Assembly: GCA_003427395.1 (NCBI GenBank) | Contig: BFEA01000037.1 | Coordinates: 3,196,512 to 3,218,925 of the forward strand | DNA length: 22,414 nt | Source of the DNA: Chara braunii | Taxonomy: Eukaryota > Streptophyta > Charophyceae > Charales > Characeae | Direction of reading: 5' to 3' | Shown: piece by piece, positions 1-9,190 of the stretch | Position numbering within the stretch: the stretch's first letter is position 1 | Layout: every line of letters starts with the position of its first letter | Translations under genes and position numbers: made by a program | Notes under the pieces: model-generated | The model's database searches: none | Seen by the model: the letters and a program-made list of their open reading frames with translations, nothing else | Told to the model about the DNA's origin: nothing

Positions 1-291
1 TGTTGGCGGGCACTTACCTGCTTTGCACTTCATAGTTCAGGCAGCAGAGCACATGTCTTGCAGCAAATCAACAAGAACATTCAACTAGCAGACATGCAGT
101 GTTGCAAACAGTGCAAAGCAGGCACAAGACTAAAGAAACAGAGAAAACAAAAACGAAAAGAGTATGATTATTTTTGAAATTTGAAGTTCGAATTATGTAA
201 TTTAAGTTCATAACTTCATATAACTTGAAAGTTCTAACTTTGCAATTCAATTCAGAACTTCAGAGTCTTCAGACTGGCAGCACTGTCAGTG

Positions 292-382
<91 letters not shown>

Positions 383-554
383 CAACGGGCAGCAGCGGCG
401 GGCGGCACGTTGAAACGGCCGCTTTGAAATTGCTCCGGCCTGTGTGAAACCCGCCACCCCAAAAACCCGCAGTGTCTTGTGTCCGGAACTCTAGGCCCTG
501 TCCGGTGGGGTGAAACAACACTGAAAAATCACCCCATTATTTTTCAAGGGGCGG
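1..554. other. Non-coding flank left of element 1
   Basis: No gene is supported here. The first 280 bases are AT-rich and full of short GAAGTT/AACTTC words. A (CT)n tract follows at 307-371. Near the LTR edge there is a perfect 8-bp inverted repeat, TGGGGTGA (506-513) with TCACCCCA (529-536), around a 15-nt loop. Reading frames across the (CT)n tract are low-complexity Arg-Glu or Ser-Leu runs and not genes. Confidence 0.6.
307..382. repeat. (CT)n / (TG)n microsatellite
   Basis: An almost perfect run of CT dinucleotides of about 65 bases passes directly into a short TG run (371-382). A few GTCTCT units precede it. This is simple-sequence DNA of the kind that expands by replication slippage. 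Confidence 0.95.
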
Positions 555-1026
555 TGATACATGCCCAATCGTGCGGTGTATGGGAGCCAAAGATCTGCAA
601 AGTGATGAAAAGGACTCGCATGGACAATGCAGTGTCAGCCAAGCATCAACAAGCAATGTACATCCAGATACATATGAAAACAGCACAATGTAGCGCAACG
701 GAAGACTCAAAGATATGACCTGACCTGCGAGATAGTGACGCGACACCCCATCATACACCACACATGAGAGAGGGAAGAGGGACCTCATACACGGAAGAGC
801 GGTCCCTCCTTGCACACAAACATGGGGGGAGATACCACGGACGAGAGATGGGGGGAGGCGAGACGAAGATGGAGGTGATGGAGAAGACCAAGATCGTGAT
901 AGCGAAGTCCAAAAAATAGTCCCTTGCCGAGTGTCCAATCAATGTCTGCCGCAAAAATGTCAAATCAGGTCCTGGGGTATGCCCGATGAAACCTCTGCCA
1001 GTAATCTCTCTCTATATATATATCCA

Positions 1027-1080
1027 AAGAAGAAGCAGAAGAAGAAGAAGAAGAAGAAGAAGAAGAAGAAAGAAGAAGAG
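1027..1080. repeat. (GAA)n microsatellite in LTR
   Basis: A run of GAA/AGA units with one AGC interruption lies inside the element 1 3' LTR, beside the TATATATA stretch. Confidence 0.92.
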
Positions 1081-1604
1081 GTGGAGAGCGAGAACAGATA
1101 GAAGAAGAAAAAGATGATGTCATCCTCCTCACTGTCTCACCTGCAGGTAACTGCTGCATAGTACTGAAGTCGCCGGCCTACACTGTGCTGCAGGTCCCTG
1201 GAGCCAAGTCCAGCTATGGCGCCCAGGTATGTACTTGAACACTGCAGGTATGGCCTCCACCCTGTCTCCCTACCTACTCCTCTATCTCTAACTCCAATGC
1301 AGCGCTGTGTCGCGCGCTGCTCCAGCAGTGTGTCGCCCAAGAAGTGAGCCACTTGAAATGTCCGTGTGCCCAGCCGCTGCCCAGCTATAAGTAGCGCTGG
1401 GCCTGGCTGGCCGCGCCTCTGATGCTGGCCTCAAATGGCCCACTCTGTCTGGGCCCCTACCGCCGTTCAGACCATGCTGCTGATACAGCAAGGCGCAAAA
1501 ACGCGCCTGGCCTATAAACGGCCTTGCTCCTGTGTACCCAGCCCAAGGCGTAGCCTTGGGGTCTGCAAGTCCGAAACGACGTCTGCACAGACAAAAATAG
1601 GACA

Positions 1605-1637
1605 GCAAATAAGTAAATAAATAAATACATAAATAAA
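1605..1637. repeat. (AAAT)n short tandem repeat
   Basis: Degenerate AAAT/AAAC/ATAC tetranucleotide units lie inside the element 1 3' LTR. Confidence 0.85.
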
Positions 1638-1781
1638 TGCTGCCTGTAATCGAAACCTGCGGTCTGGGGGCCGCCGTGGGCCTCCAGGGCACGTGTCCGA
1701 TGGGGGGCATGTGGCCTGGGGGGCCCTCAGCAACCGTCGGGGCCCTGACATGGGGCCCATGTGGAGGCTCAGCATGTAACA

Positions 1782-1794
1782 CCCCCCCCTCCTT
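1782..1794 (-). other. Polypurine tract of element 1
   Basis: On the minus strand AAGGAGGGGGGGG directly precedes the TG of the 3' LTR. The polyprotein stop codon (1793-1795) overlaps its 5' edge, so coding sequence runs right up to the plus-strand priming site. Position and composition are those expected for LTR retrotransposons. Confidence 0.8.
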
Positions 1795-2074
1795 ATGAAA
1801 TCAAGCCGGGTCGAGGGTGAAGCTGACGATCCGAAGGTGGAACCTGGACGCGAGTACGATGTGGAGCCGAAGATACCGGCTTGCCTTGTAACTTGCATTC
1901 GTAACGTGTGAGAACATCGGGCGCTGTTGCCTGAAGTTCCACACGGGTCAACCAATGGTCAGCCTTATGGCTACAGTAAGAGAAATGTACCAAGTACTCT
2001 TTTGGCCTGTTGCCGTAGCGTCGTTGGGAGATGATGTCGCCAACCGATTGAAAAATGTCCATAGAGGGTGGGTC
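1793..2074 (-). pseudogene. Chromodomain tail of element 1 integrase
   Basis: The minus-strand translation contains a chromodomain-like segment: a GDIIS start, YLVHF as the second strand, the conserved DHW motif, and a final helix ending in an APDVL-x2-Y pattern. Chromodomains fused to Ty3/gypsy integrases direct integration toward marked chromatin such as H3K9-methylated histones. The segment is in the same frame as the upstream integrase but is cut off by a TAA at 2075-2077, so it is not translated as part of pol. After the domain the protein continues about 35 residues in a basic, Pro-rich tail to its stop at the polypurine tract. I am fairly sure of the domain because of position, motif order and the near-identical layout in element 2. 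Confidence 0.75.
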
Positions 2075-3338
2075 TTACCATCGTCGCCCAGGAAAGTAGT
2101 CATGCTCCGGTGGAGTGGACAGCGCTAACTTAGAACAATGGAAGACTGGGTAGACGGGCAAGTGGGCGGGCACCTGAATGACAATGGAGGGTCCTTCGGG
2201 TGCATCCCCAGCGGGCACCACAATGGGCCAGGGCCCCATCCATTTCGGAAGGAGCTTGCAAGGGATATCTTGCTTGAGGCTGAACTTCGCGGCGGAGACC
2301 CATACGAGGTTGCCGGCGCGGAACGGGCAAGGAAGACGCTGGCGGCTGACCCGTTGGCGCATACGTTGCTGCATCTTCGACATCTGCTTGCGTGCCTTGA
2401 CAAGAAGCTCTTGCATCCGACGAATGAAGAAAAGATGGTCGTCACTCTCGGTTGCCTGTGAGATAATCGTGTCCAACGGAGAAGTGACCGGCGAGCCATG
2501 CTTGAACTGAAAGGGCGAAATCCCAATAGCCGGATGAATGGACGAGTTGTATGCCAACTCGACATCCGACAGTCGCTCAACCCAATCCTTTTGGTCGGGA
2601 CGGATGAGAGTGCGAAGGAGGACCTGTGCGGTCTGATGCACCCTCTTCGTTTGGCCATCAGTTTGGGGCTGGCGAGCTGAACTCGGCTTGAGAGATGAGC
2701 CCCATCATTTGATGAGCGCCAACCAAAAGTCGGACATGAACCGAGTGTCGTGGTCGCAAACGATTTCCTTGGGGTAACCCTTGGTTCGAATCCAACCAGC
2801 GTAAAGATCCTTGGCCAACTCCGGTCCCTTGGCATGATAGCGGCAAGGCAAAAACATGGCAAACTTGGTGAGTCAGTCGACCACCGTGAGAATCCCATCC
2901 ACACCGGTCTTGTGCTTGGGGAAGGGCCCAGTAATGTCCATGGCAATCGCTTCCCTTCGGCGCAAGGGGATCGACAATGATCGCAACTCGCCGTACGGAG
3001 TACTACGGACAATGCTTGCGGGATTTGCAACATCGGCAAACCTCGCATGACTCGCAATAGAGTGTGACGTCCTCGAGAAGACCGGGCTACCAAAAGCGAT
3101 CACGAAGTCGGCCAATCGTACGATTGACTCCAAAATGTCTAGTGGAGGGAGCGTCATGGAACTCGCCAAGAAGCCGCGTGCGCAAGTGGGAATCCCTCGA
3201 CTCGTAAAGAAGATCCTTCCCCCGTGAGTGGATGATGGTGTGGACGCCGTGAAAGAGCATCCGCAAATCGGTTTGACTTGCCCGGAATGTGGTCGGGGAA
3301 GAAGTCAAATTGGTCAATAAAGGCCATCCAATGGGCAA
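2075..3338 (-). pseudogene. Element 1 integrase (DDE), inactivated
   Basis: This integrase once inserted element cDNA into chromosomes. In minus-strand order it shows a zinc-binding module (HDAPSTRH followed by CESCEVC), then the catalytic core with first Asp in MDITGPF, second Asp in VCDHDTRF, and the QPQTDGQTKRV block where the catalytic Glu should be. That codon (2645-2647) is AAG, Lys. The C-terminal part carries an SH3-like GPWPIV region and VYPVFHCSKL. Breaks visible: TAG at 3087-3089 where the conserved second Trp after RFW is expected; an apparent 10-nt insertion near 3000 that introduces another stop and shifts frame; and TAA at 2075-2077 between integrase and chromodomain. No intact product is possible. 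Confidence 0.85.
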
Positions 3339-3747
3339 TGGTGCTATTGATCGTATCTTGGGTCTTGTAAAAGACCAAGGGATTGTTATTTGTTACCCAT
3401 CGGAACTGTTGTCGACCGAGAAGAAAATTCCGCAAGCGCTTGAGCGCGTGCACGAGGGTCAACAATTTCTTCTTCTGTGTGTCGTCAATCGAGTGCACGG
3501 CGGATACTTTCTTGCTAAAGTACTCGATCGGGTGTCAATCCACACCATCATGTTGCTCGAGGACGGCACCAATGCCATAGCCGGACGCATCGGTAGTGAC
3601 GCATGTCAGCCATAGCGGATCGTAGATGCGCAACACCACCGCGGATAGCGATGCGGCTTTGAGGGCCAAAAAGGAAGCCTGTGCATTGTCATCGAAGTTG
3701 AGTGGCCGGTCCTCGCATTGAAGCTTGAATAAATAAGCCGCGATCTT
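3154..3747 (-). pseudogene. Element 1 RNase H domain, inactivated
   Basis: This domain degrades the RNA strand of the RNA/DNA hybrid during reverse transcription. In minus-strand order it has TTDASGYGIGAVL with the first catalytic Asp intact, a KKKLLTLVHALK helix where the second catalytic residue is normally Glu, a VTNNNPLV segment where Asp is normally first, and FADALSRRP with the last Asp intact. The Glu position is an AAA Lys codon (3466-3468) and the third Asp is AAT Asn (3388-3390), so two of four DEDD residues are lost. It is in the same frame as RT but separated from it by TAA (3748-3750), and is interrupted by TGA (3535-3537) where a DWHP motif is expected. Confidence 0.82.
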
Positions 3748-4477
3748 TTAGTATCCCTTGATGAAGCGTTGATGGTGGCAAGCTAAGCCAAGGAAGGAAC
3801 AGACATTCGTGACATTCTTCGGCTTCGACCACTCTTGGATGTCCGGCAATGGACTGATGCCTTTCGGTGTGACAAAATGGCCCAAGTACTCCAACTCTTG
3901 ACACAAGAATTTGCACTTGTCGCGGTTGGCTTTGTGCTTGGCGTGATGGAGCGTCTCCAATACATGTCGAAGGTGCTCGAGATGTTTCTCCAAGGTCCAG
4001 CTATAGACGAGAATGTCGTCCACGTAGACCAACACAAACCGGTCCAACATTGCGCGGAACTCGTTGGTCATCGCCGCTTGAAAAGTCGTTGGGGCATTGG
4101 TGAGGCCAAAAGGCATAACAACCCACTCAAAATGCTCATACCGCATCTTAAACGCGGATTTGTAGCGATCTTGCAGGCGTATTGAGATCTGATGATAGCC
4201 CAACGAAGTCCAACTTCGAAAAAAAAAATGCGCCGCCCAAACGCTCGAGAAGATTGTCAATGCGTGGAAGAGGTTCCGCATTCTTGACGGTTTATGCGTT
4301 GAGCTTGCGGTAATCGATGCACAAGCGAAGATCCTTGCTCTTCTTCCGTGTGAAGAGAACTGGCGCACCGTATGGTGAGCTCCTAGGGTGGATCCAACCC
4401 TTGTCCAACAAATTATTGAGTTGCGCGCGGAGAATTGCGAGCTCTTCCTCGCTCATGCGCTCATGCGATAGATGCAT
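3748..4477 (-). pseudogene. Element 1 reverse transcriptase, inactivated
   Basis: This is the polymerase domain that copied element RNA into DNA. The minus strand gives, in order: [28 protein letters not shown], a PLPRID motif, SKLD with the first catalytic Asp, GYHQI, WVVMPFGLTNAPTTFQ, VYVDDILVYS (catalytic Asp pair intact), and YLGHFVTPKG in the thumb/connection. The active-site residues survive, but the frame is broken by TAA at 4292-4294, where the family usually has Gln after RKLNA, and by a frameshift near 4205 between SKLD and GYHQI, next to a 10-nt T-run on the coding strand. Another TAA at 3748-3750 cuts it from RNase H. Confidence 0.88.
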
Positions 4478-5354
4478 CCTTTCAGCGCCACGACACCGGC
4501 CTCAAGAATGATCTCATGGGAGATCGGTCGATTCGGCACCGCACCGGTAAGAGACTCGAAGATGTCGGTGAACTCATCGAGTAACCACAACACTCGGGGG
4601 TCCGAAGACAAGTCCGTAGGTGAAGATTCGGTCGTCGCGACGGTCCAAAGAAAACATAGGCCTATCTCGTCGGTCCGCTCGTAAGCGCAAGTGGCCCGAA
4701 ATGACTTGGTCGTTACAACTTGGCACCAGATCGAAGGGTGTGGAAGAGGAATGGTACACGGTACCTCGCCATCGTAGGCGTCACAAACTGTAAGTGTCCG
4801 CCAATGGAAGTTGACCATGTGATCCGCACTTGCAAGCCAAAGCATCCCCAAAATGATGTCAAAGTCCGTGTCCAAGACGTCAAACGTCACCGGTTCGCAT
4901 GCATGAGGTGCGAAATAAATCGGCACGACTTCGATATAGCGATCGAGGATTTGTTGTGTCCAACTGTCCGCCAACTTGATCACCGTCAGGTTTGGCTTCC
5001 TTCGAACTTGTGTGCAAAGTCGGCCCTTTGGATAAAGGATTGGCTGATGAAATTGCGTGTCGCGCCGCTATCCAGCAAAGCGTTGTAGCTCGCTTGCCCA
5101 ACTTGGATGCTGACATAAAGGAGCGATGCGTTGTTGTCATCGTACCGCTGCATGCGAAACTCGCGGGCCACCTTGCTAACATACGCAAGGATGTCCTCCA
5201 CCGCAGCTTCGTCATCCATCGGCAAAGATGGCGATGCATAGAAGGCTAAGTATGTGTGGAGATGGGCGCACAATGATGCACATTGCGGTCCCGGTAAGCA
5301 GCTTGTGGAAGGGAGAGGAAGCCATGCAAAATCCTCAAACGTCAATGGGTCCAA
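4453..5354 (-). pseudogene. Element 1 aspartic protease and linker, frameshifted
   Basis: This retroviral-type aspartic protease processed the polyprotein. The active site reads ALLDSGATRNFIS, with the DSG triad intact. The second half, in another frame, has FDIILGMLWLASADH, which matches the flap/ILGxxWL motif near the protease end, and then a linker of about 130 residues leading to the RT ([12 protein letters not shown]). The frame changes near 5010, about 20 residues after the active site, so one indel separates the halves. Upstream there is a long N-terminal segment from MDPLTFEDF. That segment is in a different frame from gag, which could mean a further break or a natural gag-pol frameshift; I cannot tell from one copy. 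Confidence 0.8.
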
Positions 5355-5379
5355 GACCTTGAAGACGTGCGTCGAACAT

Positions 5380-6689
5380 CTATGTTGAACTCGTGCGTCG
5401 AATCCTTTGAAGAATCACTTGAAGACGAGAAATTGTCGTTGCTTCCGAACAGAGAAGAAACCGCACACACATCTTGTCCTTTAGCTTGAGAACCCAGCAA
5501 AAGAATGAGCCGGGCAGCATAGTCCTCGAACGGCCCAAATTCTTGACTTCCGTGTTCGTCACGATGATCTGCGAGCCTTTGTCGAAAAGTTGCTCAGTTG
5601 TGGTGAGCGTCTCTGCAACTTGCGCCAAGGCATTTTGCAACGTCGGACAACACCGCGTGATGAAGAAGTGCTTGATGCCTATAAAGCTCATTGGCATGTT
5701 GGGCCTGGACGCCAAGCGTTGGTACTGGATGATCCAACCCGCGCTTGGCAGTTTGTTCTGATAGAACCGTTAAAGTTTCTCGAGTGCCTGAAGCTCGGGT
5801 GGCTCCACCTGGAACCACGTATGCCCCGGTACCTTGAGATCAGGCCAACTGATCTGCATATGCAGCTTGGAGACTGCAACGGTGTGCGTGGACAACATAT
5901 TGTCCAGCCATGCTTGACACGCGCCCCCCGATCGGGAGTATAAGTACGCATGTCGGTTGGCGTCGTTGACCTTGTGGATGTCCAGCTTCAGTTCAAACTG
6001 GTGCCACCAAGGTATCTGTTCCGTCTTCGTGGTGTCACAAAACATCAGCACGCCATCAAACTTCGGGATGCTCTCTTATGATCTCGCGGTAGGACTGGCT
6101 GCGGCGGCGCAAATCTGCTGGTCAATCCGCTGATTTGTCGCTAGAGCGCCGTCCTTGAGAGTCCCGACATCAACTTCCAAGACGTTGACGTGATCCGCCA
6201 AGCTAGAGGATCCAGCGATGGTGGCTGCAATAGGCTGCTGTTCCAGCCGGCGTACTCGGTCAAGCAGGTCGTTGATAAGTCGAGCCTGCTTTCTGACCAG
6301 GGTGTCCACACAGAGGATATCCTCCTGCTGCGTTGTGCAAGTGGCGACCAAGTCGACTACCTGTTCAAACACGGTTGCCAGGCCGCGCACAGCAGCGGGG
6401 GCGTCCTCCTCTTTGGCAGCCACTACCCATTCGCCGACAATCACCTCGAGCTCCCCCTCGGATTCGAAGAGTTTGTCTCGGCGTAGTCGACAACGTTTGT
6501 CCGCACCCTTCCTTGCTGCGTCGGTTTCCTCCTGTCGTTGTTGTTAAGCAAGGCGACGTTATTCCTCTGCCTCAACGTCCCTCTTCTTTCGTGCGGCTGT
6601 GGCCGCCGTTGGCCGTTGCTTGAACTCCTCCACCATTGGCAGCATGCAGGCCTCATAGGCCTCGGGTGTCTCTCACTCTGCTCCTCCAT
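5380..6689 (-). pseudogene. Element 1 gag, multiple stops
   Basis: This is the capsid polyprotein of element 1. The correct frame on the minus strand runs from about 6672 to 5380. A charged N-terminal part rich in Arg/Glu/Ala is followed by a predicted coiled coil (QEDI to LEQQP), and then a gag capsid-like segment with PWWHQFELKL and a conserved Trp in ACQAWLDNML. In-frame stops lie at 6673 (TGA), 6559, 6544, 6076 and 5770 (all TAA). The TAA codons would be explained by CAA to TAA changes in Gln-rich sequence. I see no CCHC zinc knuckle. An alternative ATG at 6689 opens another frame (Arg-rich, no domain), which I consider the wrong frame. Confidence 0.72.
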
Positions 6690-7384
6690 GTTGCTTGTCT
6701 ATGAGCGGGTGAGAGCTGGTATACGCTGCCGGAGACTGTGTGACCTGCTGACGACTTACCAATGCCACAGGTGAGGATAGACGGGAGGAAGAGAAGTAGA
6801 GAAGGTGTGACAGCAGGGATGGGGTGGGTGGGAACACTGATCGCCCAGATAAGGAGCCACTAATCTAATTGAAAAGTTCGAACTTCAAGTAATAATAATT
6901 TCGGGAAAAAAACAATAAAATTGAAATTGCAAGTTCCACACGCTCCCAATCCCCAACAAAGAAATTCGGAAACAATAAAATAAATTGGAATTTCAAATTT
7001 CAAACTGCAAACGGTATAATGATAATAAAAAATAATTTGAGACTGCAAAAATAAAAACTTTCCCGTTAATTCCGAATAAGAAAGTCTCGTTAATTTCGAA
7101 TTAAAAAAAAAAAAATCCAGATTAAATTCCAGATGAGAATATGCACAGCAAATGGGGGAATAAGATCCCGAAACTTAACGCAAAGAGAGTTGAAATTAAG
7201 AAATAAGAAATTCAAATCTCCCGGTACGCGCAAATAAAAAAACAAATCAACGAAAAAATTCCAAAAAAAAAATCAAATAAATAAATTTGAGGAGTAGTTC
7301 AGATTTCAGAAAGACAAATTCTCGTAAAATCACGGAATAAGGAAAATAAAATAGCAAAAATAAAAATCACGGAAGTAATAAAAA

Positions 7385-7680
7385 TAATTCGGCGGAATAT
7401 TCCGATTTCCAAGAAAACAAATTGCGAAATAAAGCGCAGAATATTCCTATTTTCAAGAAATAAATTGCGAAATAAATCGCGGAATATTCCTATGTTCAAG
7501 AAAATAAATCGCGAAATAAATCGCGGAATATTCCTAATAAAATTGTTGCATAAATCGCATTGATATTCCGATGATCAGTAAACTATATCGAGGAAAACAA
7601 AATAAAATAAAATCCGCGGAATATTCAGAAGAAATCGTGGAAATAATTCTGCAGAATATTCCAAGTTTCAAGAAAAAACA
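7385..7680. repeat. Degenerate tandem repeats centred on GGAATATTCC
   Basis: Seven partly conserved units of about 35-60 bp each contain a near-palindrome GGAATATTCC (variants AGAATATTCC, GATATTCCGA, GGAATATTCA), usually followed by TTTCAAGAAA and a CGAAATAAATCGC stretch. The best-preserved consecutive units are between 7391 and 7540. The array lies in the element 1 leader. Confidence 0.75.
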
Positions 7681-7805
7681 AAAATAAAAAAATACTCGCG
7701 ATTCTCGAGATTTTTCGATTTCGTAGTTACGAATTTTGCGCAAAACAAGGGGTTTCGATTTTTGGGAAAAACAATCGAAATGACAATAAGGCAGAGTTGA
7801 TTCAG

Positions 7806-7813
7806 GAACGAAT

Positions 7814-7872
<59 letters not shown>

Positions 7873-7920
7873 TAATCGATCAATCAAACCTAATACCAAC
7901 CAATCAATCAATCAATCAAC
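7806..7920. repeat. (CAAT)n tetranucleotide repeat
   Basis: About 25 CAAT/CAAC/CGAT units with a few interruptions; the tract passes into GATC-rich near-palindromes at 7921-7960. Confidence 0.92.
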
Positions 7921-7984
7921 CAATCGATCAGCTGATCGGGTTTATTGATCGATCGATAATCTAAGAGTCCGGATTCACAAGCGC

Positions 7985-7999
7985 AGCTCTAATACCGAC
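7985..7999 (-). other. Primer-binding site of element 1 (initiator-tRNA-Met type)
   Basis: Directly after the LTR end TGTATCA, the minus strand reads TCGGTATTAGAGC. This differs at two positions from TGGTATCAGAGC, the common plant LTR-retrotransposon site complementary to the 3' end of initiator tRNA-Met. Its position beside the LTR boundary supports the call; the mismatches fit an old element. Confidence 0.68.
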
Positions 8000-8947
8000 T
8001 GATACATGCCCAATCGGGCGGTGTATGGGAACTGCAATGAACCCAAATCGTGAAGACACTTGTCAACAATGCAAGCCCAGATGAATGTCAACCCCCTGAT
8101 GATTACCAATAATCATAATTGTGTCCAGAAAGAATGACATGGGGAAATCATACACAGACGAAGGAGAGAGGAGGGAGAATAGACTTAGAGAGTGGAGAGA
8201 CAATGCCCACTTCTTCTTCGGGCTTCCTCCTCGATCACCACCTCAAATAATCAATAGTTTGAACATACATCTGAAGTTCTACTACAATGCGTCAAGTGGC
8301 ACGTCAATAAGTCCTCATCAGTGCACTGAAGCAATGTCGACCTCAACATGACCTGGTACGTGTCCACAATTACCCCACAATCATCATCTCCTCCTGAGTG
8401 ACGATGAATCAGAACCGTAGTGCCAATCACTTAGCCCAGCCACGTCATCAACAGTACACGTGGCAGCAGCCACGTCAGCAGCAACGCGTGGCAGCTGCCA
8501 CGTCATCATGCCCAGAAGACAATAGCAAGCCAGCCACCATGCCGAGCCAGCATCGCGTCACCGTAATCACACAAGTGCCAGCACAAAGCCAGCGCCCAAC
8601 CAGCATCGCAGCGTCGAGCCAGCGTCGTCGTCAACGCGTGAAGTCAGCATTGACGCAAGACTGAATGAATGTCAAAGTCAGGAAGTCAGCGGTTTTGTAG
8701 CATTGACGCGGGGTCTGGACCCCGGATGCTGCATCCCTCAGTCGTCCAGATCTCAATGCAAATCGCAAAACAAGTGAGTGCATCCGACCACGGGCCTGGG
8801 CGGGTACCTTTCACCTGACAGTTGACTCAAACTTTTGACTTCCCAAGGGCAGTGTGTGGTCACACTGCCTGGCGCAGGCCGAATTTGGCCTGCGTCGTCT
8901 GGGCTCTGTTTCGAGGGCCCAAACTGCTGCAGACATGGGTTACTACA
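8000..8947 (-). repeat. LTR between elements 1 and 2
   Basis: On the minus strand the segment begins TGTAGTAACCC about 40 bases after the terminal stop position of element 2 pol, and ends TGTATCA beside the element 1 primer site. It can therefore serve as 3' LTR of element 2 and sits where the 5' LTR of element 1 should be. Its last 31 bp match the end of the 555-1781 LTR with one or two differences, but the rest shows only scattered similarity. The left boundary is firm; the right boundary is inferred from the TG and from polyprotein position. An 88-codon open frame within it (8398-8664) has only Gln/Pro-rich composition and I do not call it a gene. Confidence 0.62.
8437..8506. promoter_or_regulatory. 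Cluster of ACGT-core (bZIP-like) motifs with a 16-bp palindrome
   Basis: CCACGTCA or its relative ACGTGGC occurs at 8440-8447, 8457-8464, 8470-8477 and 8498-8505, with a near match GCGTGGC at 8486-8492. A perfect 16-bp palindrome, CGTGGCAGCTGCCACG, lies at 8487-8502. CCACGTCA/TGACGTGG is a recognised target type of plant bZIP factors. Inside an LTR such a cluster could act as an enhancer; this role is inferred. Confidence 0.5.
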
Positions 8948-8986
8948 TTCCTGCCGACCCATTTCCGAGTTCCATAGCAGAAATAA

Positions 8987-9190
8987 TTAAGACTTCAACC
9001 CACGTTCATATGCAGATACAATATAAGGAGCAATTTCAAGTAATTCTCGTTTACTAAATCATATGTCCTCAGACGGTGCTTGAGATTTGAAACGTACCTT
9101 GAGCTGCTTCTGAGGTCGTCCACGTCCTCCTGTAGAAAAATACCCATGCTCTATAATCCGGTCTACTTCATATCGGCCTTCCATGTCTGG
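8987..9190 (-). pseudogene. Chromodomain of element 2, nonsense at conserved Trp
   Basis: The domain starts YEVDRIIEHG and continues through KQLKVRFK to SEDI, where the frame meets TGA (9059-9061). Chromodomains have Trp exactly there (the EDxW motif). Reading past the TGA, the same frame stays open for 23 more codons to TAA at 8987-8989, and shows the expected final-helix pattern ELLEIAP-x3-SAY. The stop is therefore best read as a secondary Trp-to-stop change and not the natural terminus. In intact relatives this domain guides integration to specific chromatin. Confidence 0.75.

Larger units (their letters stand above)
555..1781 (-). repeat. 3' LTR of element 1
   Basis: On the minus strand the segment begins TGTTAC immediately after a G-rich polypurine tract and ends TGTATCA, giving the TG...CA boundaries of an LTR of about 1.2 kb. 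A TATATATATA stretch near 1012-1022 could be its TATA box, which would leave roughly 430 bp of R-U5 downstream. A (GAA)n tract lies just upstream of that TATA in transcription order. The last 31 bp recur at 8000-8030. Open frames of 70-160 codons in this LTR show no recognisable domains and I do not treat them as genes. Confidence 0.75.
6690..7984 (-). other. AT-rich untranslated leader of element 1
   Basis: Between primer site and gag there are about 1.3 kb without a credible gene. The stretch 6860-7760 is very A-rich on the plus strand with A-runs and AATAAA-like words. It includes a family of GGAATATTCC-centred repeats and a (CAAT)n tract, listed separately. Short open frames here are low-complexity Phe/Ile-rich products of that composition. 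Confidence 0.65.
555..7999 (-). mobile_element. Element 1: decayed Ty3/gypsy chromovirus-type retrotransposon
   Basis: On the minus strand this element reads: primer-binding site (7985-7999), AT-rich leader, gag, protease, reverse transcriptase, RNase H, integrase, chromodomain, polypurine tract (1782-1794) and 3' LTR (1781 down to 555). RT and RNase H before integrase places it in Ty3/gypsy, and the chromodomain after integrase places it among chromoviruses. Coding capacity is destroyed by at least ten in-frame stops and several frameshifts, so it is not autonomous. The sequence upstream of the primer site (8000-8947) occupies the 5' LTR position but does not match the 3' LTR except over the terminal 31 bp. 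It may therefore belong to element 2 or to a recombinant. Organism assignment to a charophyte rests on recall of similar polyproteins and is not verified. Confidence 0.9.

Noticed and set aside
12-19. Minus-strand splice donor-like AGGTAAGT at the left edge
   Set aside because: A single short match with no adjoining coding exon in the window; too weak to report as a gene feature.
1288-1955. Two long minus-strand frames (164 and 147 codons)
   Set aside because: They lie in the LTR and across the pol terminus, overlap each other in different frames, and show no domain.
2778-2800. tRNA B-box (GGTTCGAATCC)
   Set aside because: It falls within integrase coding sequence with no cloverleaf around it; a chance match.
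2125-3093. 322-codon minus-strand open frame
   Set aside because: It lies in the wrong frame over the integrase; integrase motifs are in the neighbouring frames.
8398-8664. 88-codon plus-strand Gln/Pro-rich frame
   Set aside because: It lies inside an LTR and arises from repeated CAG/CCACGTCA words; no domain.
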